A stretch of DNA of 54,004 nt. Source: Candidatus Aminicenantota bacterium (lineage in GTDB: Bacteria; Acidobacteriota; Aminicenantia; Aminicenantales; Aminicenantaceae). Position 1 is the stretch's first letter; every line of letters starts with the position of its first letter. A program made the translations under genes and the position numbers. Below are positions 10,024 to 19,546 of this stretch, piece after piece. Under the pieces are notes generated by a model. The model did not search any database and had not been told where the DNA came from. It worked only from the letters and a program-made list of their open reading frames with translations. Where the stretch lies: positions 1 through 54,004 of the forward strand of contig JAGGYH010000015.1 of the NCBI GenBank assembly GCA_021162615.1, written 5' to 3'.

Positions 10024-12444
10024 ATGGCTGTCAAGCTATCTGAAGTCAGCATTGAAAAGGAGATGAAGCGCTCCTACCTGGACTATGCAATGAGTGTCAT
10101 TATCGGCCGTGCTATCCCTGATATAAAAGACGGGTTGAAGCCGGTACACAGAAGAGCTCTTTATGCTATGCATGAGCTCGGATTAAAGTGGAATAAACCG
10201 TACAAGAAATCCGCACGAATCGTCGGAGACATCATAGGCAAATATCATCCCCATGGAGATGCGGCGGCTTATGACACAGTGGTGAGAATGGCTCAGGACT
10301 TTGCGCTTCGGTACCCTCTGGTAGACGGGCAGGGCAATTTTGGTTCGGTGGATGGAGACCCGGCTGCGGCTATGAGGTATACGGAAGTCCGGATGAAAAA
10401 GATAACAGAGGAGCTTCTTGCTGACATTGATAAGGATACAGTTAATTTTATTCCGAATTATGACGAAAGCCTTACCATGCCTGAAGTGCTTCCGGCAAAA
10501 TTTCCCAATCTTCTTGTTAATGGAGGTTCGGGGATTGCCGTGGGCATGGCGACGAATATCCCTCCCCATAATATAGGAGAAGTCATTGACGGAGTTATCC
10601 ATCTCATCCGGAACCCGAAGGCCAGTCTCAAGGATATAATGAAATTTATACCCGGTCCTGATTTTCCGACCGGTGGGTTCATTTTTGGCAAAGAGGGAAT
10701 CAAAAGTGCCTATGAAACCGGGAAAGGTGTGATTTACATAAGGGCAAAAGCTGTTATTGAATCCGGCGGCACAGGTGAAAGGGCTCGTATAGTCATCACG
10801 GAAATCCCTTTTCAGGTGAATAAAGCCAACCTTTTAGAGAAAATGGCTCATCTGGTTAATGAAAAAAAAATTGAGGGGGTTGCTGATATTAGAGATGAGT
10901 CGAACAGGGAAGGAATAAGGGTTGTGATTGAAGTAAAAAGGGGGGAAACTCCTGAGATCGTTTTAAACAACCTCTACAAGCATACATCTCTTCAGACATT
11001 TTATGGAATCATACTCTTAGCTATAGTTGACAGGCAGCCCAAGCAGCTCGGCCTGCTTGATGTGATGCGCTATTTCATTTCACACAGGCGTGATGTGGTG
11101 AGGCGGCGCACCCGGTTTGAATTGAAAAAAGCAAAACTCAGAGCTCACATTTTGGAGGGACTGACTATAGCCCTTGATAATCTGGATGAAGTGATCGCTC
11201 TCATAAGAGGTTCCAGTAATGTGGATGAGGCAAGAAATGGATTGATCACTAAGTATCATATGACAAAAACACAGGCCCAGGCCATTCTTGACCTGCAGCT
11301 GCAAAAATTGACTCAGCTGGAAAGAGAAAAAATCCAGCAAGAGTACGAAGATCTGCTTAAATTGATAAAAAAGCTCAAACGCATTCTTGGCAGTGAAGAG
11401 CTTATTCTCAATATAATCGTGGAGGAGCTGGAAAAGATAAAGCATGAATACAGTGATGAGAGAAAGACCGAGATCGTTGACGATGAAATCGTTAATCTAA
11501 AACCAGAAGACTTGATAAAAGAGGAAGATGTTGCCATAACTTTCACGGCTTCTGGTTACATCAAAAGGACACCTCTCAGCAACTACCATTTTCAATTACG
11601 GGGGGGAAAAGGCAAAAGAGGCATCAGCATGAAAGCGGAAGATATCGTTGAGAATCTTTTCATATGCTCCACGCATGATTATTTGCTCGTTTTTACCAAT
11701 AAAGGCCATATGTACTGGCTGAAAGCCTTGGATATTCCTGACCTTCCCGCTTATTCCAAGGGAAAATCCATTAATAATTTGCTCGATTTTGCCTCGGGTG
11801 AAAGGGTGAGCTCTCTGGTGGCTGTCAATGATTTTTCTGAAGATCGGTTTGTTATCATGCTTTCATCCAATGGGATTATAAAAAAGACACGCTTGAGCCT
11901 GTTCAGACATATACGTAAAGGCGGCATAAAAGCGGTTTCTTTGAAAAAAAATTCCGAGCTGCTCATGGCAAGGCTGACTGACGGAAAAAGGGACATCATC
12001 ATAGGCACTGATTCAGGAAAGGCTATCAAGTTCAATGAGCTTGAAATCCGGCCCATGGGCCGCCTGGCAGCAGGAGTCAAAGGCATAAGTCTCTCTCCGA
12101 AAGACAGGATCATAGGAATGGTCGTTGTCACGGAAAATGACAAATTCATATTCACGGCGAGTGAAAAAGGCTATGGAAAAAAGACCGAGGTGGCTTTTTA
12201 TCCGAGAAGGCACAGAGGCGGCAAAGGCGTCATAAATCTCAGAACAAACAAAAAAATAGGCAAGGCTGTCGGGATCATAGGAGTTTCTGATGAAGAGGCT
12301 CTTTTAATCACCAGGCTTGGTAAAACCATAAGGGTCAAGACGGAAGATTTCAGGCCCATAGGAAGAGCCACTCAAGGAGTGAAGCTGATCGATCTTGGGG
12401 AAGAGGATAGTGCTGTTTCTGTGGCTAAAGTGTGCGAATCTTAG
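10024..12444 (+). CDS. gyrA: DNA gyrase subunit A
   Basis: 806 aa. The breakage-reunion domain has [13 protein letters not shown] and the catalytic Tyr at residue 119 in [11 protein letters not shown]. The C-terminal beta-pinwheel has GyrA-box-like sequence RRHRGGKG and a second LRGGKGKRG, supporting gyrase rather than ParC. In the quinolone-determining region [10 protein letters not shown] the residue matching E. coli Ser83 is Ala80, while the Asp87 equivalent is kept. GAAAGGAGA precedes the ATG. The TAG stop lies inside the terminal repeat of the following mobile repeat (TTAGTTATTCAT), so the extreme C-terminus may have been set by that insertion. Confidence 0.98.
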   Translation: MAVKLSEVSIEKEMKRSYLDYAMSVIIGRAIPDIKDGLKPVHRRALYAMHELGLKWNKPYKKSARIVGDIIGKYHPHGDAAAYDTVVRMAQDFALRYPLVDGQGNFGSVDGDPAAAMRYTEVRMKKITEELLADIDKDTVNFIPNYDESLTMPEVLPAKFPNLLVNGGSGIAVGMATNIPPHNIGEVIDGVIHLIRNPKASLKDIMKFIPGPDFPTGGFIFGKEGIKSAYETGKGVIYIRAKAVIESGGTGERARIVITEIPFQVNKANLLEKMAHLVNEKKIEGVADIRDESNREGIRVVIEVKRGETPEIVLNNLYKHTSLQTFYGIILLAIVDRQPKQLGLLDVMRYFISHRRDVVRRRTRFELKKAKLRAHILEGLTIALDNLDEVIALIRGSSNVDEARNGLITKYHMTKTQAQAILDLQLQKLTQLEREKIQQEYEDLLKLIKKLKRILGSEELILNIIVEELEKIKHEYSDERKTEIVDDEIVNLKPEDLIKEEDVAITFTASGYIKRTPLSNYHFQLRGGKGKRGISMKAEDIVENLFICSTHDYLLVFTNKGHMYWLKALDIPDLPAYSKGKSINNLLDFASGERVSSLVAVNDFSEDRFVIMLSSNGIIKKTRLSLFRHIRKGGIKAVSLKKNSELLMARLTDGKRDIIIGTDSGKAIKFNELEIRPMGRLAAGVKGISLSPKDRIIGMVVVTENDKFIFTASEKGYGKKTEVAFYPRRHRGGKGVINLRTNKKIGKAVGIIGVSDEEALLITRLGKTIRVKTEDFRPIGRATQGVKLIDLGEEDSAVSVAKVCES

Positions 12445-12700
12445 TTATTCATAAAATCAGCCTGCACATCCCTTCCACATATCACAATCTATTGTCTTTT
12501 AATGTTAATACGTATACAAACAAAGCTTATATCTTTATTTCTGTTTCATATTTAAAGTTAATGCAGGCTGATTTTACCTTATAGGCGAGCCGATCTCGCT
12601 GCATCTGCTTCGTTACAGGGCATTCGCGGTGAAGGACCACAGCTTCATACCCTGTGCCTCACATCTGCAGCAAGCTCGACTCGTGAATAACTAAAATTAC
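12438..12700 (+). repeat. MITE-like element, alternative hairpin, first tandem copy
   Basis: Terminal inverted repeats TTAGTTATTCA (12441) and GTGAATAACTAA (12683-12694). The left hairpin differs from other copies: AAAATCAGCCTGCA pairs with TGCAGGCTGATTTT about 90 bases later. The shared CTTATAGGCGAGCCGATCT then leads into the type alpha right module (ACAGGGCATTCGCGGTG). The unit including ten flanking bases recurs immediately downstream with a 263-bp period. Confidence 0.8.
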
Positions 12701-12874
12701 ATCTTAGTTATTCATAAAATCAGCCTGCACATCCCTTCCACATATCACAATCTATTGTCTTTTAATGTTAATATGTATACAAACAAAGCTTATATCTTTA
12801 TTTCTGTTTCATATTTAAAGTTAATGCAGGCTGATTTTACCTTATAGGCGAGCCGATCTCGCTGCATCTGCTTC
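12701..12874 (+). repeat. MITE-like element, second tandem copy, truncated
   Basis: 174 bases identical to 12438-12611 apart from one base (AATACGTATAC versus AATATGTATAC), offset exactly 263. It stops within GCATCTGCTTC, where the acyl-CoA ligase promoter region begins. Near identity implies a recent tandem duplication followed by deletion of the right module. Confidence 0.85.
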
Positions 12875-12887
12875 ATGATATTATTTC

Positions 12888-12917
12888 TTGACTTTTTTGT
12901 GCAATAATAAATAGAAT
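12888..12917 (+). promoter_or_regulatory. promoter of the acyl-CoA ligase
   Basis: TTGACT (12888-12893), 18-base spacer, TAGAAT (12912-12917), starting 14 bases after the truncated repeat ends. Confidence 0.5.
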
Positions 12918-12943
12918 TGAGCCATCGTTTGAAGGAGGAGAAT

Positions 12944-14722
12944 ATGGTTAATACACTGGCTCAATTGTTTTTTCATACCATAAAGTCATTTCCCAAAGCT
13001 GATTTAATGCTTTATAAGGAAGCCGGGGAATATAAGCCCATATCAACGGAAGAATTCGGAGACTGGGTTATCTGTCTTTCCTTGGGGCTCAGAGAACTCG
13101 GCTTGAATAAAGGAGACAAACTAGCGCTTCTTGCTGAGAACAGCCCTGAATGGGTTATGACTGATCTCGCTAGTTTGTGTCTCGGAAGTATCACCGTCCC
13201 CATATACACCTCTCTTGTCCCAGAGCAGATCAAGTACATAGTCAATGACTCAGATACAAAAATTGTTGTTTGTTCAGACCTTTCCCTTTGGGAAAAAGTG
13301 AAATCCGTTAAAGACAAGATGAAAAATGTCGAATATTTTTTAATAATGGGCGATGAGGCTCCGGAGGGAACTGTACTTTTATCTGAGGTCATTGAGAAAG
13401 GAAAGAAAGTAAAGGAGAAAGATCCCGGGCTTTTTGAAAAATCCGCGTTAGAGATCAAGCCTGATGATACGGCTTCCATTATTTATACTTCCGGTACAAC
13501 AGGGACACCAAAAGGAGTGATACTCTCTCATTCCAATTTCATAAGCAACAGCAAGGCCACATCAGATATCATTAAGTTCACTTCAGATGATTATGTTCTT
13601 TCTTTCCTTCCTTTATCCCATGTTCTGGAGCGCATGGTCACTTTTACTTATTTATACAAAGGTTGTTCTATTGCCTACGCAGAGAGTGTTGAAACAGTGG
13701 CTGAAAATCTTTTAGAGATAAGACCGCATATCATGGTCAGTGTTCCAAGAGTCTTTGAGAAGATTTATGCAAAGGTCATGGATACGGTTCTGGAAGGTTC
13801 GGCGTTAAAGAAAAAGATATTTTTCTGGGGCGTTAAGGTAGGAAAGGAATTTTCTCAGAAAAAATTAGATAAGAAAAAAATTTCAAAATGGCTGGAATTG
13901 AAAAGAAAAACAGCCCATAAAATTGTTTTTTCGAAAATCATCAGCAAGACAGGCGGAAGAGTCAGGTTTTTTGTTTCCGGAGGAGCTCCTCTTTCAAAAG
14001 ATATCGCTGAATTCTTCTATGGCATAGGGCTTGTTATCCTGGAGGGGTATGGATTAACAGAGACCTCCCCTGTTATCGCTGTGAATACTTTTGAGGAGCT
14101 GAGATTTGGATCCGTAGGAAAACCTATTCCCGGGGTCGAAGTGAAGATAGCTGATGATGGTGAGATTTTAACGAGGGGCCCTAATTTAATGAAGGGATAT
14201 TATAAGAAAGAAGAAGAGACCAATGAAGCCATAAAGCAGGGTTGGTTTTATACCGGAGATATCGGGCACCTGGATGAAGACAATTTTCTTTACATAACAG
14301 ACAGGAAAAAGGATATCATCGTTACAGCCGGAGGAAAAAATGTTGCTCCGCAGATAATAGAGAATCAATTAAAAACAAATCCTTTCATATCAAACGCTGT
14401 GGTTATCGGAGACAGAAAAAAATTCGTTTCCGCTCTCGTAGTACCTGAGTTTGAAAAACTGGAGGGGTACGCAAAAGCCAGTAACATTGAATACACATCC
14501 AGGAAAGACCTGATTGAAAATGAAAAAATCAATAATTTCATGATGTCGGAAATCGATAGGTATTCAGCAAATTTCGCTTCTTATGAGAGAGTCAAAAGGA
14601 TAGTCCTGCTTGATAGAGATTTTGAAATAGAAAAAGGAGAGCTGACTCCTTCGTTAAAAGTGAGAAGGAATATTGTTGAGGACAAATACAAAGACGTCAT
14701 AGATAAGCTGTATCAAGATTGA
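12944..14722 (+). CDS. long-chain fatty-acid-CoA ligase (AMP-forming)
   Basis: The track begins at 12917 but GAAGGAGGAG at 12931-12940 sets the start at ATG 12944 (592 aa). Adenylation motifs are intact: IIYTSGTTGTPKGV (P-loop), YGLTETSP, and GWFYTGDIGHLDEDNFLYI followed by DRKKDIIVTAGGKN with the hinge. The catalytic Lys of the last motif falls in the LTPSLKVRRN C-terminal segment. The length and linker resemble FadD15/ACSL-type long-chain ligases, which activate fatty acids to acyl-CoA for degradation or lipid synthesis at the inner membrane. It converges with the zinc-ribbon gene, overlapping 10 bases at the 3' ends. Confidence 0.93.
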   Translation: MVNTLAQLFFHTIKSFPKADLMLYKEAGEYKPISTEEFGDWVICLSLGLRELGLNKGDKLALLAENSPEWVMTDLASLCLGSITVPIYTSLVPEQIKYIVNDSDTKIVVCSDLSLWEKVKSVKDKMKNVEYFLIMGDEAPEGTVLLSEVIEKGKKVKEKDPGLFEKSALEIKPDDTASIIYTSGTTGTPKGVILSHSNFISNSKATSDIIKFTSDDYVLSFLPLSHVLERMVTFTYLYKGCSIAYAESVETVAENLLEIRPHIMVSVPRVFEKIYAKVMDTVLEGSALKKKIFFWGVKVGKEFSQKKLDKKKISKWLELKRKTAHKIVFSKIISKTGGRVRFFVSGGAPLSKDIAEFFYGIGLVILEGYGLTETSPVIAVNTFEELRFGSVGKPIPGVEVKIADDGEILTRGPNLMKGYYKKEEETNEAIKQGWFYTGDIGHLDEDNFLYITDRKKDIIVTAGGKNVAPQIIENQLKTNPFISNAVVIGDRKKFVSALVVPEFEKLEGYAKASNIEYTSRKDLIENEKINNFMMSEIDRYSANFASYERVKRIVLLDRDFEIEKGELTPSLKVRRNIVEDKYKDVIDKLYQD

Positions 14723-15423
14723 TCTTTCCAGTAGAGTATTCTGCCGCAGTTTTCACACAATATGATTTTTTTTGCTTCTTTCAATTCATTAAGGACCTGG
14801 GGGCGGATGCGTATTTGGCATATGGAACAAAAATCATCCGTAACAGGTGAAAGAGCTATACCGCTGTTGCCATTATATATATTTTGATAGAGATTTAACA
14901 GATCATCCGGTATCTCAGGTTCCACCTCAGCCTTTTCTTTGATGAGATTCTGTTTTTCTTCGTTCATTTCATTGCTTTTTTTTATAAGTTTTTCTTTTTC
15001 CTTTGAGAAACTTTGTTTGTCTTTTTTCGCTTTTAATTCCGCGGTCTTGATTTCTGATTCAATATCGTCTGAGGCAAGCATCTCACTTATGATTTCCTCT
15101 TCCAGATCTCCCACCTTAGTTTTTGCGTCTTCGATTTCTTTAAGAAGATAACTGTATTCTTTATTGGTCTTGACGTCATTAAGCTGACGTTGCAACTTGG
15201 CTATGTTTGTTTTTATGTCCTCTACCTCAGAGTCGAGTTCTCTCCGTTTTTTTTGGTTCTGGGAGAGCTTTTCTTTATGGCTTTGAACCACAGAGAAGCT
15301 CTCTTCGATCTTACTGTCGATTTCGTCTAATTTGGAAGGAGTTTTTTCAAGGAAAAGAGTGATATCCTTTATTTTTGCATCGATGTCCTGAAGTTTGATC
15401 AAGTATTTAAAATTATTATCCAC
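14713..15423 (-). CDS. coiled-coil protein with C-terminal C4 zinc ribbon (zf-RING_7 type)
   Basis: 236 aa. Residues 1-170 are charged heptad-like helices, a long antiparallel coiled coil, and the C-terminus carries two CxxC pairs (CSICQIRI and CENCGRILY) that form a zinc ribbon. This layout matches the bacterial C4-type zinc ribbon family (PF02591, CT398-like), which has been linked to secretion and envelope assembly in some bacteria but has no settled role. GAGGAAAAG precedes the start. A tRNA gene lies 20 bases upstream on the same strand and could share its transcript. Confidence 0.85.
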   Translation of the reverse strand: MDNNFKYLIKLQDIDAKIKDITLFLEKTPSKLDEIDSKIEESFSVVQSHKEKLSQNQKKRRELDSEVEDIKTNIAKLQRQLNDVKTNKEYSYLLKEIEDAKTKVGDLEEEIISEMLASDDIESEIKTAELKAKKDKQSFSKEKEKLIKKSNEMNEEKQNLIKEKAEVEPEIPDDLLNLYQNIYNGNSGIALSPVTDDFCSICQIRIRPQVLNELKEAKKIILCENCGRILYWKDQS

Positions 15424-15443
15424 ATCTTTTCCTCTTGAGGAAA

Positions 15444-15516
15444 TGGGCCTACCAGGATTCGAACCTGGGACCGACCGGTTATGAGCCGGTGGCTCTGGCC
15501 GCTGAGCTATAGGCCC
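15444..15516 (-). tRNA. tRNA with CAT anticodon (elongator Met or Ile2)
   Basis: Minus-strand acceptor GGGCCTA/TAGGCCC, T-arm CCAGGTTCGAATCCTGG, anticodon arm ACCGG-CTCATAA-CCGGT. It lacks the three G-C pairs (GGG/CCC next to the loop) and unpaired first base of initiator tRNA-Met. Whether it is elongator Met or a lysidine-modified Ile2 cannot be settled by eye. 3' CCA not encoded. Confidence 0.92.
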
Positions 15517-15555
15517 TTCGCTTATTTATAACAAATCCTTTAAATCAAGTCAATG

Positions 15556-15661
15556 AACCTGACCTCTTCATGAAAAAATGGCGATGTCCATTATTTTGTT
15601 TTGCTTTCAAGGATATACATGCTTTTGACAAAAATGATAACTGAAATGTTTTTGCTTGTTG
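15556..15661 (+). repeat. MITE-like element, left module only
   Basis: AACCTGACCTCTTCATG terminal repeat, then AAAAAATGGCGATG and the conserved interior AGGATATACATGCTTTTGACA; it breaks off at GCTTGTTGG, where the copies at 1 and 19091 continue to the second hairpin arm. It ends seven bases before the rpoD stop codon. Confidence 0.75.
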
Positions 15662-15667
15662 GAAGGG

Positions 15668-17290
15668 CTATTCATGTTTTTCTTCGATGAAAGACTGCAG
15701 TTTCTTACTGCGTGTGGGATGTTTGAGTTTTCTCAAGGCTTTTGCTTCGATTTGCCTGATTCTTTCACGTGTGACTTTAAACTGCTGGCCCACTTCTTCA
15801 AGAGTGTGTTCATTTCCATCGCCCAGGCCGAATCTCATTTTTAAAACTTTGGCTTCTCTTTGGGTGAGGGTTTTGAGAGCCTCATCTATTTGTTCTCTCA
15901 GGTTTATACTGATGACCTTATCAGGAGGGGACTGCATTATTTTATCTTCGATAAAATCGCCAAGGTGGCTATCCTCTTCTTCTCCGATAGGTGTCTCTAG
16001 AGAAATGGGCTCCTGAGCTATTTTTATGATTTTTCTGACCTTATTGATGGGCATATCCATTCTTTCCGAGATTTCCTGGGAGGAAGGCTCTCTTCCTATT
16101 TCCTGGACAAGGTCTCTGGATATTCTTATAAGCTTGTTTATGGTTTCAATCATGTGAACGGGGATTCTTATGGTCCGAGCCTGGTCAGCAATGGCTCTGG
16201 TGATGGCTTGACGTATCCACCATGTGGCATAAGTGGAGAATTTATATCCGCGTCTGTATTCGAACTTATCTACTGCCTTCATCAATCCCATGTTCCCTTC
16301 CTGTATCAGATCCAAAAACTGAAGCCCCCGGTTGCTGTATTTCTTTGCAATGGATACGACGAGTCTGAGATTGGCGGCGACCAGTTCTTTTTTCGCTTGA
16401 TCGCTTATCTTTTCTCCGGCAGTGATAGAACGAAGTGTTTTTCTCAATCCTTGAGAGTCAAATCCGACTTCTTTGTGTATTTTTTTTATCTGGAGATCGA
16501 CTTCTTTGATTTTTTTGTCAATTTCCTTTCTTTTTTTATTGCTTCTCGTTCTTTTATAGGATACTTTTAATTCTTCTTTATATTCTTCCAGGTTGTTTAT
16601 TTTCTCCAGCTTTTCTCGAAGCATATTAATGAGTGTTTCTTCGAACTCAGGTTTGATGAACTCATTGATGATACTGCCTATTTCAACGATGATACGGCCT
16701 CTGGCAAAATTATATTTTTTGGCTTTTGCTATCTTGCTTAATTTCTTGTCCAAGATTCTTATTTTTTTGATATTTTCTCTTATGGTCCTTTTCTGCTCTT
16801 CGATCTTTTTTGCATCCAGATATTCTTCCCTGTAATCAAACATGATCTGGGCAAACTCTGTGTCTTTTTGAAGATGCTCTTCCAATTCATATATTTTGGT
16901 CAGCACAAGCCGGGTTTTTGAAAGGGCTTTGAATACTATCTTCTCTCCTCTTTCAATTTGTTTGGCTATGGCGACCTCCCCTTCTCTAGTCAGAAGAGAG
17001 ATGTTTCCCATTTCTCTCAAATAAAGTTTAACCGGATCGGTTGTTCCTTCGAGGTCTTCTATGGACAGGATTTCGCTTTTTTTTCTTTTAGGCGGTTTTT
17101 TTCTGCGTTTTTCGAGAATTTTTACACCGAATCCATCCAGGGAATTAACAAATTCGTTGAATTTTTTATTTGCTCTTGATTTGTCTTGGAAAACGTCATC
17201 GATTTCTTCAAAAAGAAGATACCCTTTTTCCCTTCCTTTTGAGATCAGCTCTGTGATTTCATCCTTATATTCCTTTTTGTTATCAGTCAA
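15668..17290 (-). CDS. rpoD: RNA polymerase primary sigma factor (sigma70)
   Basis: 540 aa. Region 1.1 is at the N-terminus, region 1.2 in [21 protein letters not shown], region 2 in [20 protein letters not shown] through [15 protein letters not shown], region 3 in [14 protein letters not shown] and region 4 in [20 protein letters not shown]. The non-conserved region between 1.2 and 2 is medium length and very Lys/Glu/Ile-rich. The start is TTG, supported by AGGAGAAC directly upstream. It lies 25 bases after dnaG on the same strand, the classic dnaG-rpoD arrangement of the macromolecular synthesis operon without rpsU. Many promoters in this window fit its TTGACA/TATAAT specificity. Confidence 0.98.
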   Translation of the reverse strand: MTDNKKEYKDEITELISKGREKGYLLFEEIDDVFQDKSRANKKFNEFVNSLDGFGVKILEKRRKKPPKRKKSEILSIEDLEGTTDPVKLYLREMGNISLLTREGEVAIAKQIERGEKIVFKALSKTRLVLTKIYELEEHLQKDTEFAQIMFDYREEYLDAKKIEEQKRTIRENIKKIRILDKKLSKIAKAKKYNFARGRIIVEIGSIINEFIKPEFEETLINMLREKLEKINNLEEYKEELKVSYKRTRSNKKRKEIDKKIKEVDLQIKKIHKEVGFDSQGLRKTLRSITAGEKISDQAKKELVAANLRLVVSIAKKYSNRGLQFLDLIQEGNMGLMKAVDKFEYRRGYKFSTYATWWIRQAITRAIADQARTIRIPVHMIETINKLIRISRDLVQEIGREPSSQEISERMDMPINKVRKIIKIAQEPISLETPIGEEEDSHLGDFIEDKIMQSPPDKVISINLREQIDEALKTLTQREAKVLKMRFGLGDGNEHTLEEVGQQFKVTRERIRQIEAKALRKLKHPTRSKKLQSFIEEKHE

Positions 17291-17315
17291 TTTGTTCTCC
17301 TGTCACGGTATACTG

Positions 17316-19058
17316 TCACGTTTTTTCATTGTTGAGTGAAAGTGCGCATATTCTTTTTTGTAAATTATCTATCTCCTTGACAATAGTATCTTTATTTTCC
17401 CTTTTTTCCATCTTTTTAAGCCTGTATTGGAGTTCTTTGACACGCATTGAAAGAACGACCTGTCTTAAGGTCGAGAGGCAGTCCTCAGCTTCCGCAAGGC
17501 TGGGGGAGGGGGCTTCCTCTACCAGGATTTCTGTGAGCGCGCTGAAAAGAGATGGATCGATCTTTTCTTTTAGTTCATTGATTTTAGAGCTGGTAGGGGA
17601 TTGTCCTTTTTTGAAAAATTCAGAAAGTATCTGGAATATGGGTTCGCTTTTCAGGCCTTTATAATCTTCTTCCTCTATATTTTCAAATAATTTTATGGCA
17701 ATCTCTCCGTTATTGAATAGGATCTGGAGAAGTCTTTTTTCAGCGTTAAGGATTCTGATTATTTGACTCTTGCCGGTGTCCGCATATTTTTCCTTTATAA
17801 TTTTCCTCAACTCCTGTTCGTCTATGGATAGATATTCGCTTGTTTTTTTTATGTATTCACTCAGAACAAGGGAATCAGGTATGTTTTTTATGTTTTCCCA
17901 TATGTGCCGGACGACTTCTGCTTTGTTTTCAGGATTGTCAAGGTTTTTATCTTTTGTGTAGTCCTTGATAAGGAATTGAAGGCCGGAAGGACTTTTCCTA
18001 AAGAGGGATTTGAATTTTTCAGAACCGTTTTTTGTTATGTAATTATCAGGATCCTGGCCTTTGGGAAAACACATGACTTGCGTTCTTATCCCCTGAGCAA
18101 AACAGAGAGAAACAGCCCTGCATGCGGCTTTTTTCCCGGCATCGTCAGGGTCATAGGCTATGGCTATATTCCGTGTAAACCGGGATGCCAAAGCAGCCTG
18201 GTTTTCGGTCAGGCTCGTTCCTAAAGAAGCGGCAACATTGGTGACCCCTCTTTGATACAAGGAGAGAAAATCCGTATAACCTTCAACGAGAATCATCTGT
18301 TTGCTCTCTCTTATGGATTCCTTGGAAAAATTCAAACCATAGAGGACCTGTCCCTTTGTGTATATAGGGGAATCAGGGGAGTTCAGATATTTTGGTTTAT
18401 CATTAAAAAGTGTACGCCCGCCGAATGCAACAGCCTTCCCTGAAACGTCCAGTATGGGGAACATGATTCTTCCCCTGAATCTGTCATAAAAACTCTGCCC
18501 GTCTTTTCTGCGCATCACCAATCCTGTTTTTTCCACAAGTTTTATGTCCGTGTTTTTTTGTTGAAAGTATTTCACTAAAGAATCCCATGAGTTTTGAGCA
18601 TAACCTATTTTAAATTTATCGATGGTATCTTTGGAGATCTTTCTTTTTTCTAAGTATTCGAGAGCTCTTTTACCTTCCCTTGTGTTGAATAGGTTCTTTT
18701 TATAAAAGGCCAGGGCATCGCCTGTGATTTTCAGGAGCTTTTCCTTGATGCTTTGAGCTTTAGGTGACAGTCTTTTTTGTTTGGGAAGTTCTATATTATA
18801 TTTTTCGGCGAGATAGCGGACAGATTCCGAAAAACTGAGGCTTTCTTTTTCCATGATAAGAGTGAATATGTCTCCGCCGGCACCGCAGCCAAAGCAGTGG
18901 TAAAGCTGTTTGTCTTCGTCGACCGTAAAAGACGGAGTTTTTTCTGAATGGAACGGACAGAGACCTATAAACCGGCTTCCTCTCTTTTTTAAGCTCGTAT
19001 ACTGAGAAGCTATTTCAACTATACTGGCTCTTTGTTTTATTTGTTCAACCGCGTCCAT
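17316..19058 (-). CDS. dnaG: DNA primase
   Basis: 580 aa. The N-terminal CHC2 zinc ribbon is intact (CPFHSEKTPSF...YHCFGCGAGGD), followed by the catalytic core with the Toprim motifs VEGYTDFLSLYQRG and YDPDDAGKKA, and a C-terminal helical helicase-interaction region of average length. It makes RNA primers at the replication fork. ATG start; no strong ribosome binding site. A full-size repeat element lies 33 bases upstream, so its promoter must be inside or beyond that repeat, or in the short gap. rpoD is the downstream partner. Confidence 0.97.
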   Translation of the reverse strand: MDAVEQIKQRASIVEIASQYTSLKKRGSRFIGLCPFHSEKTPSFTVDEDKQLYHCFGCGAGGDIFTLIMEKESLSFSESVRYLAEKYNIELPKQKRLSPKAQSIKEKLLKITGDALAFYKKNLFNTREGKRALEYLEKRKISKDTIDKFKIGYAQNSWDSLVKYFQQKNTDIKLVEKTGLVMRRKDGQSFYDRFRGRIMFPILDVSGKAVAFGGRTLFNDKPKYLNSPDSPIYTKGQVLYGLNFSKESIRESKQMILVEGYTDFLSLYQRGVTNVAASLGTSLTENQAALASRFTRNIAIAYDPDDAGKKAACRAVSLCFAQGIRTQVMCFPKGQDPDNYITKNGSEKFKSLFRKSPSGLQFLIKDYTKDKNLDNPENKAEVVRHIWENIKNIPDSLVLSEYIKKTSEYLSIDEQELRKIIKEKYADTGKSQIIRILNAEKRLLQILFNNGEIAIKLFENIEEEDYKGLKSEPIFQILSEFFKKGQSPTSSKINELKEKIDPSLFSALTEILVEEAPSPSLAEAEDCLSTLRQVVLSMRVKELQYRLKKMEKRENKDTIVKEIDNLQKRICALSLNNEKT

Positions 19059-19090
19059 TTATATACAGATTTTTTCCCTTCTCAATTGTC

Positions 19091-19470
19091 TAACCTGACT
19101 TATTCATAAAAAAATGGCGATGAGCATTTTTTCTTTTTGCTATCAAGGATATACATGCTTTTTATAAAGATGGCAACTGAAATGTTTTTGTTTGTTTTTT
19201 TCTTTAATTTTAATCGCCATTTTTTACCTTTCAGGCAAGCCGATCTGAAATTCAGATATGGCTTGTGCTCGCTAAAGATTATTAACACCATTCTTCGCAC
19301 TGTGTTCTCGGCTGCTGCGCAACTCCACCCGTCCGTGGGTCAGATATGCTCGCAGCTCGGCTTTGCCGAGTTCACTCAAAAACAGTACTCCGAAGGCTAA
19401 ATCTTCAATGTCGCCACGTCCACACCTGAATTTCATTAAGCTCTCTTTAACCTTGACTTGTTCACCATAC
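19091..19470 (+). repeat. MITE-like element, full length, right module type beta
   Basis: The most complete copy. TAACCTGACTTATTCAT terminal repeat, left hairpin AAAAAAATGGCGATG...TAATCGCCATTTTTT, junction CAGGCAAGCCGATCTG, then a right module of about 230 bases that is largely self-complementary: GAAATTCAG with CTGAATTTC, AAGATT with AATCTT, and the hairpin CTCGGCTTTGCCGAG. The right end is CCTTGACTTGTTCACCATA. It fills the dnaG-lpxC gap, which has no gene. Confidence 0.82.
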
Positions 19471-19546
19471 AAGTCTAATAAAATATAGGTTTGGTTGTCT
19501 GTAATGTCAAGGTTCATAAGATAGATTATCAGATGATATCACTGTA

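Noticed and set aside
19100-19400. ORFs on both strands in the dnaG-lpxC gap
   Set aside because: Same repeat family; reading frames differ between copies and no ribosome binding site is present.
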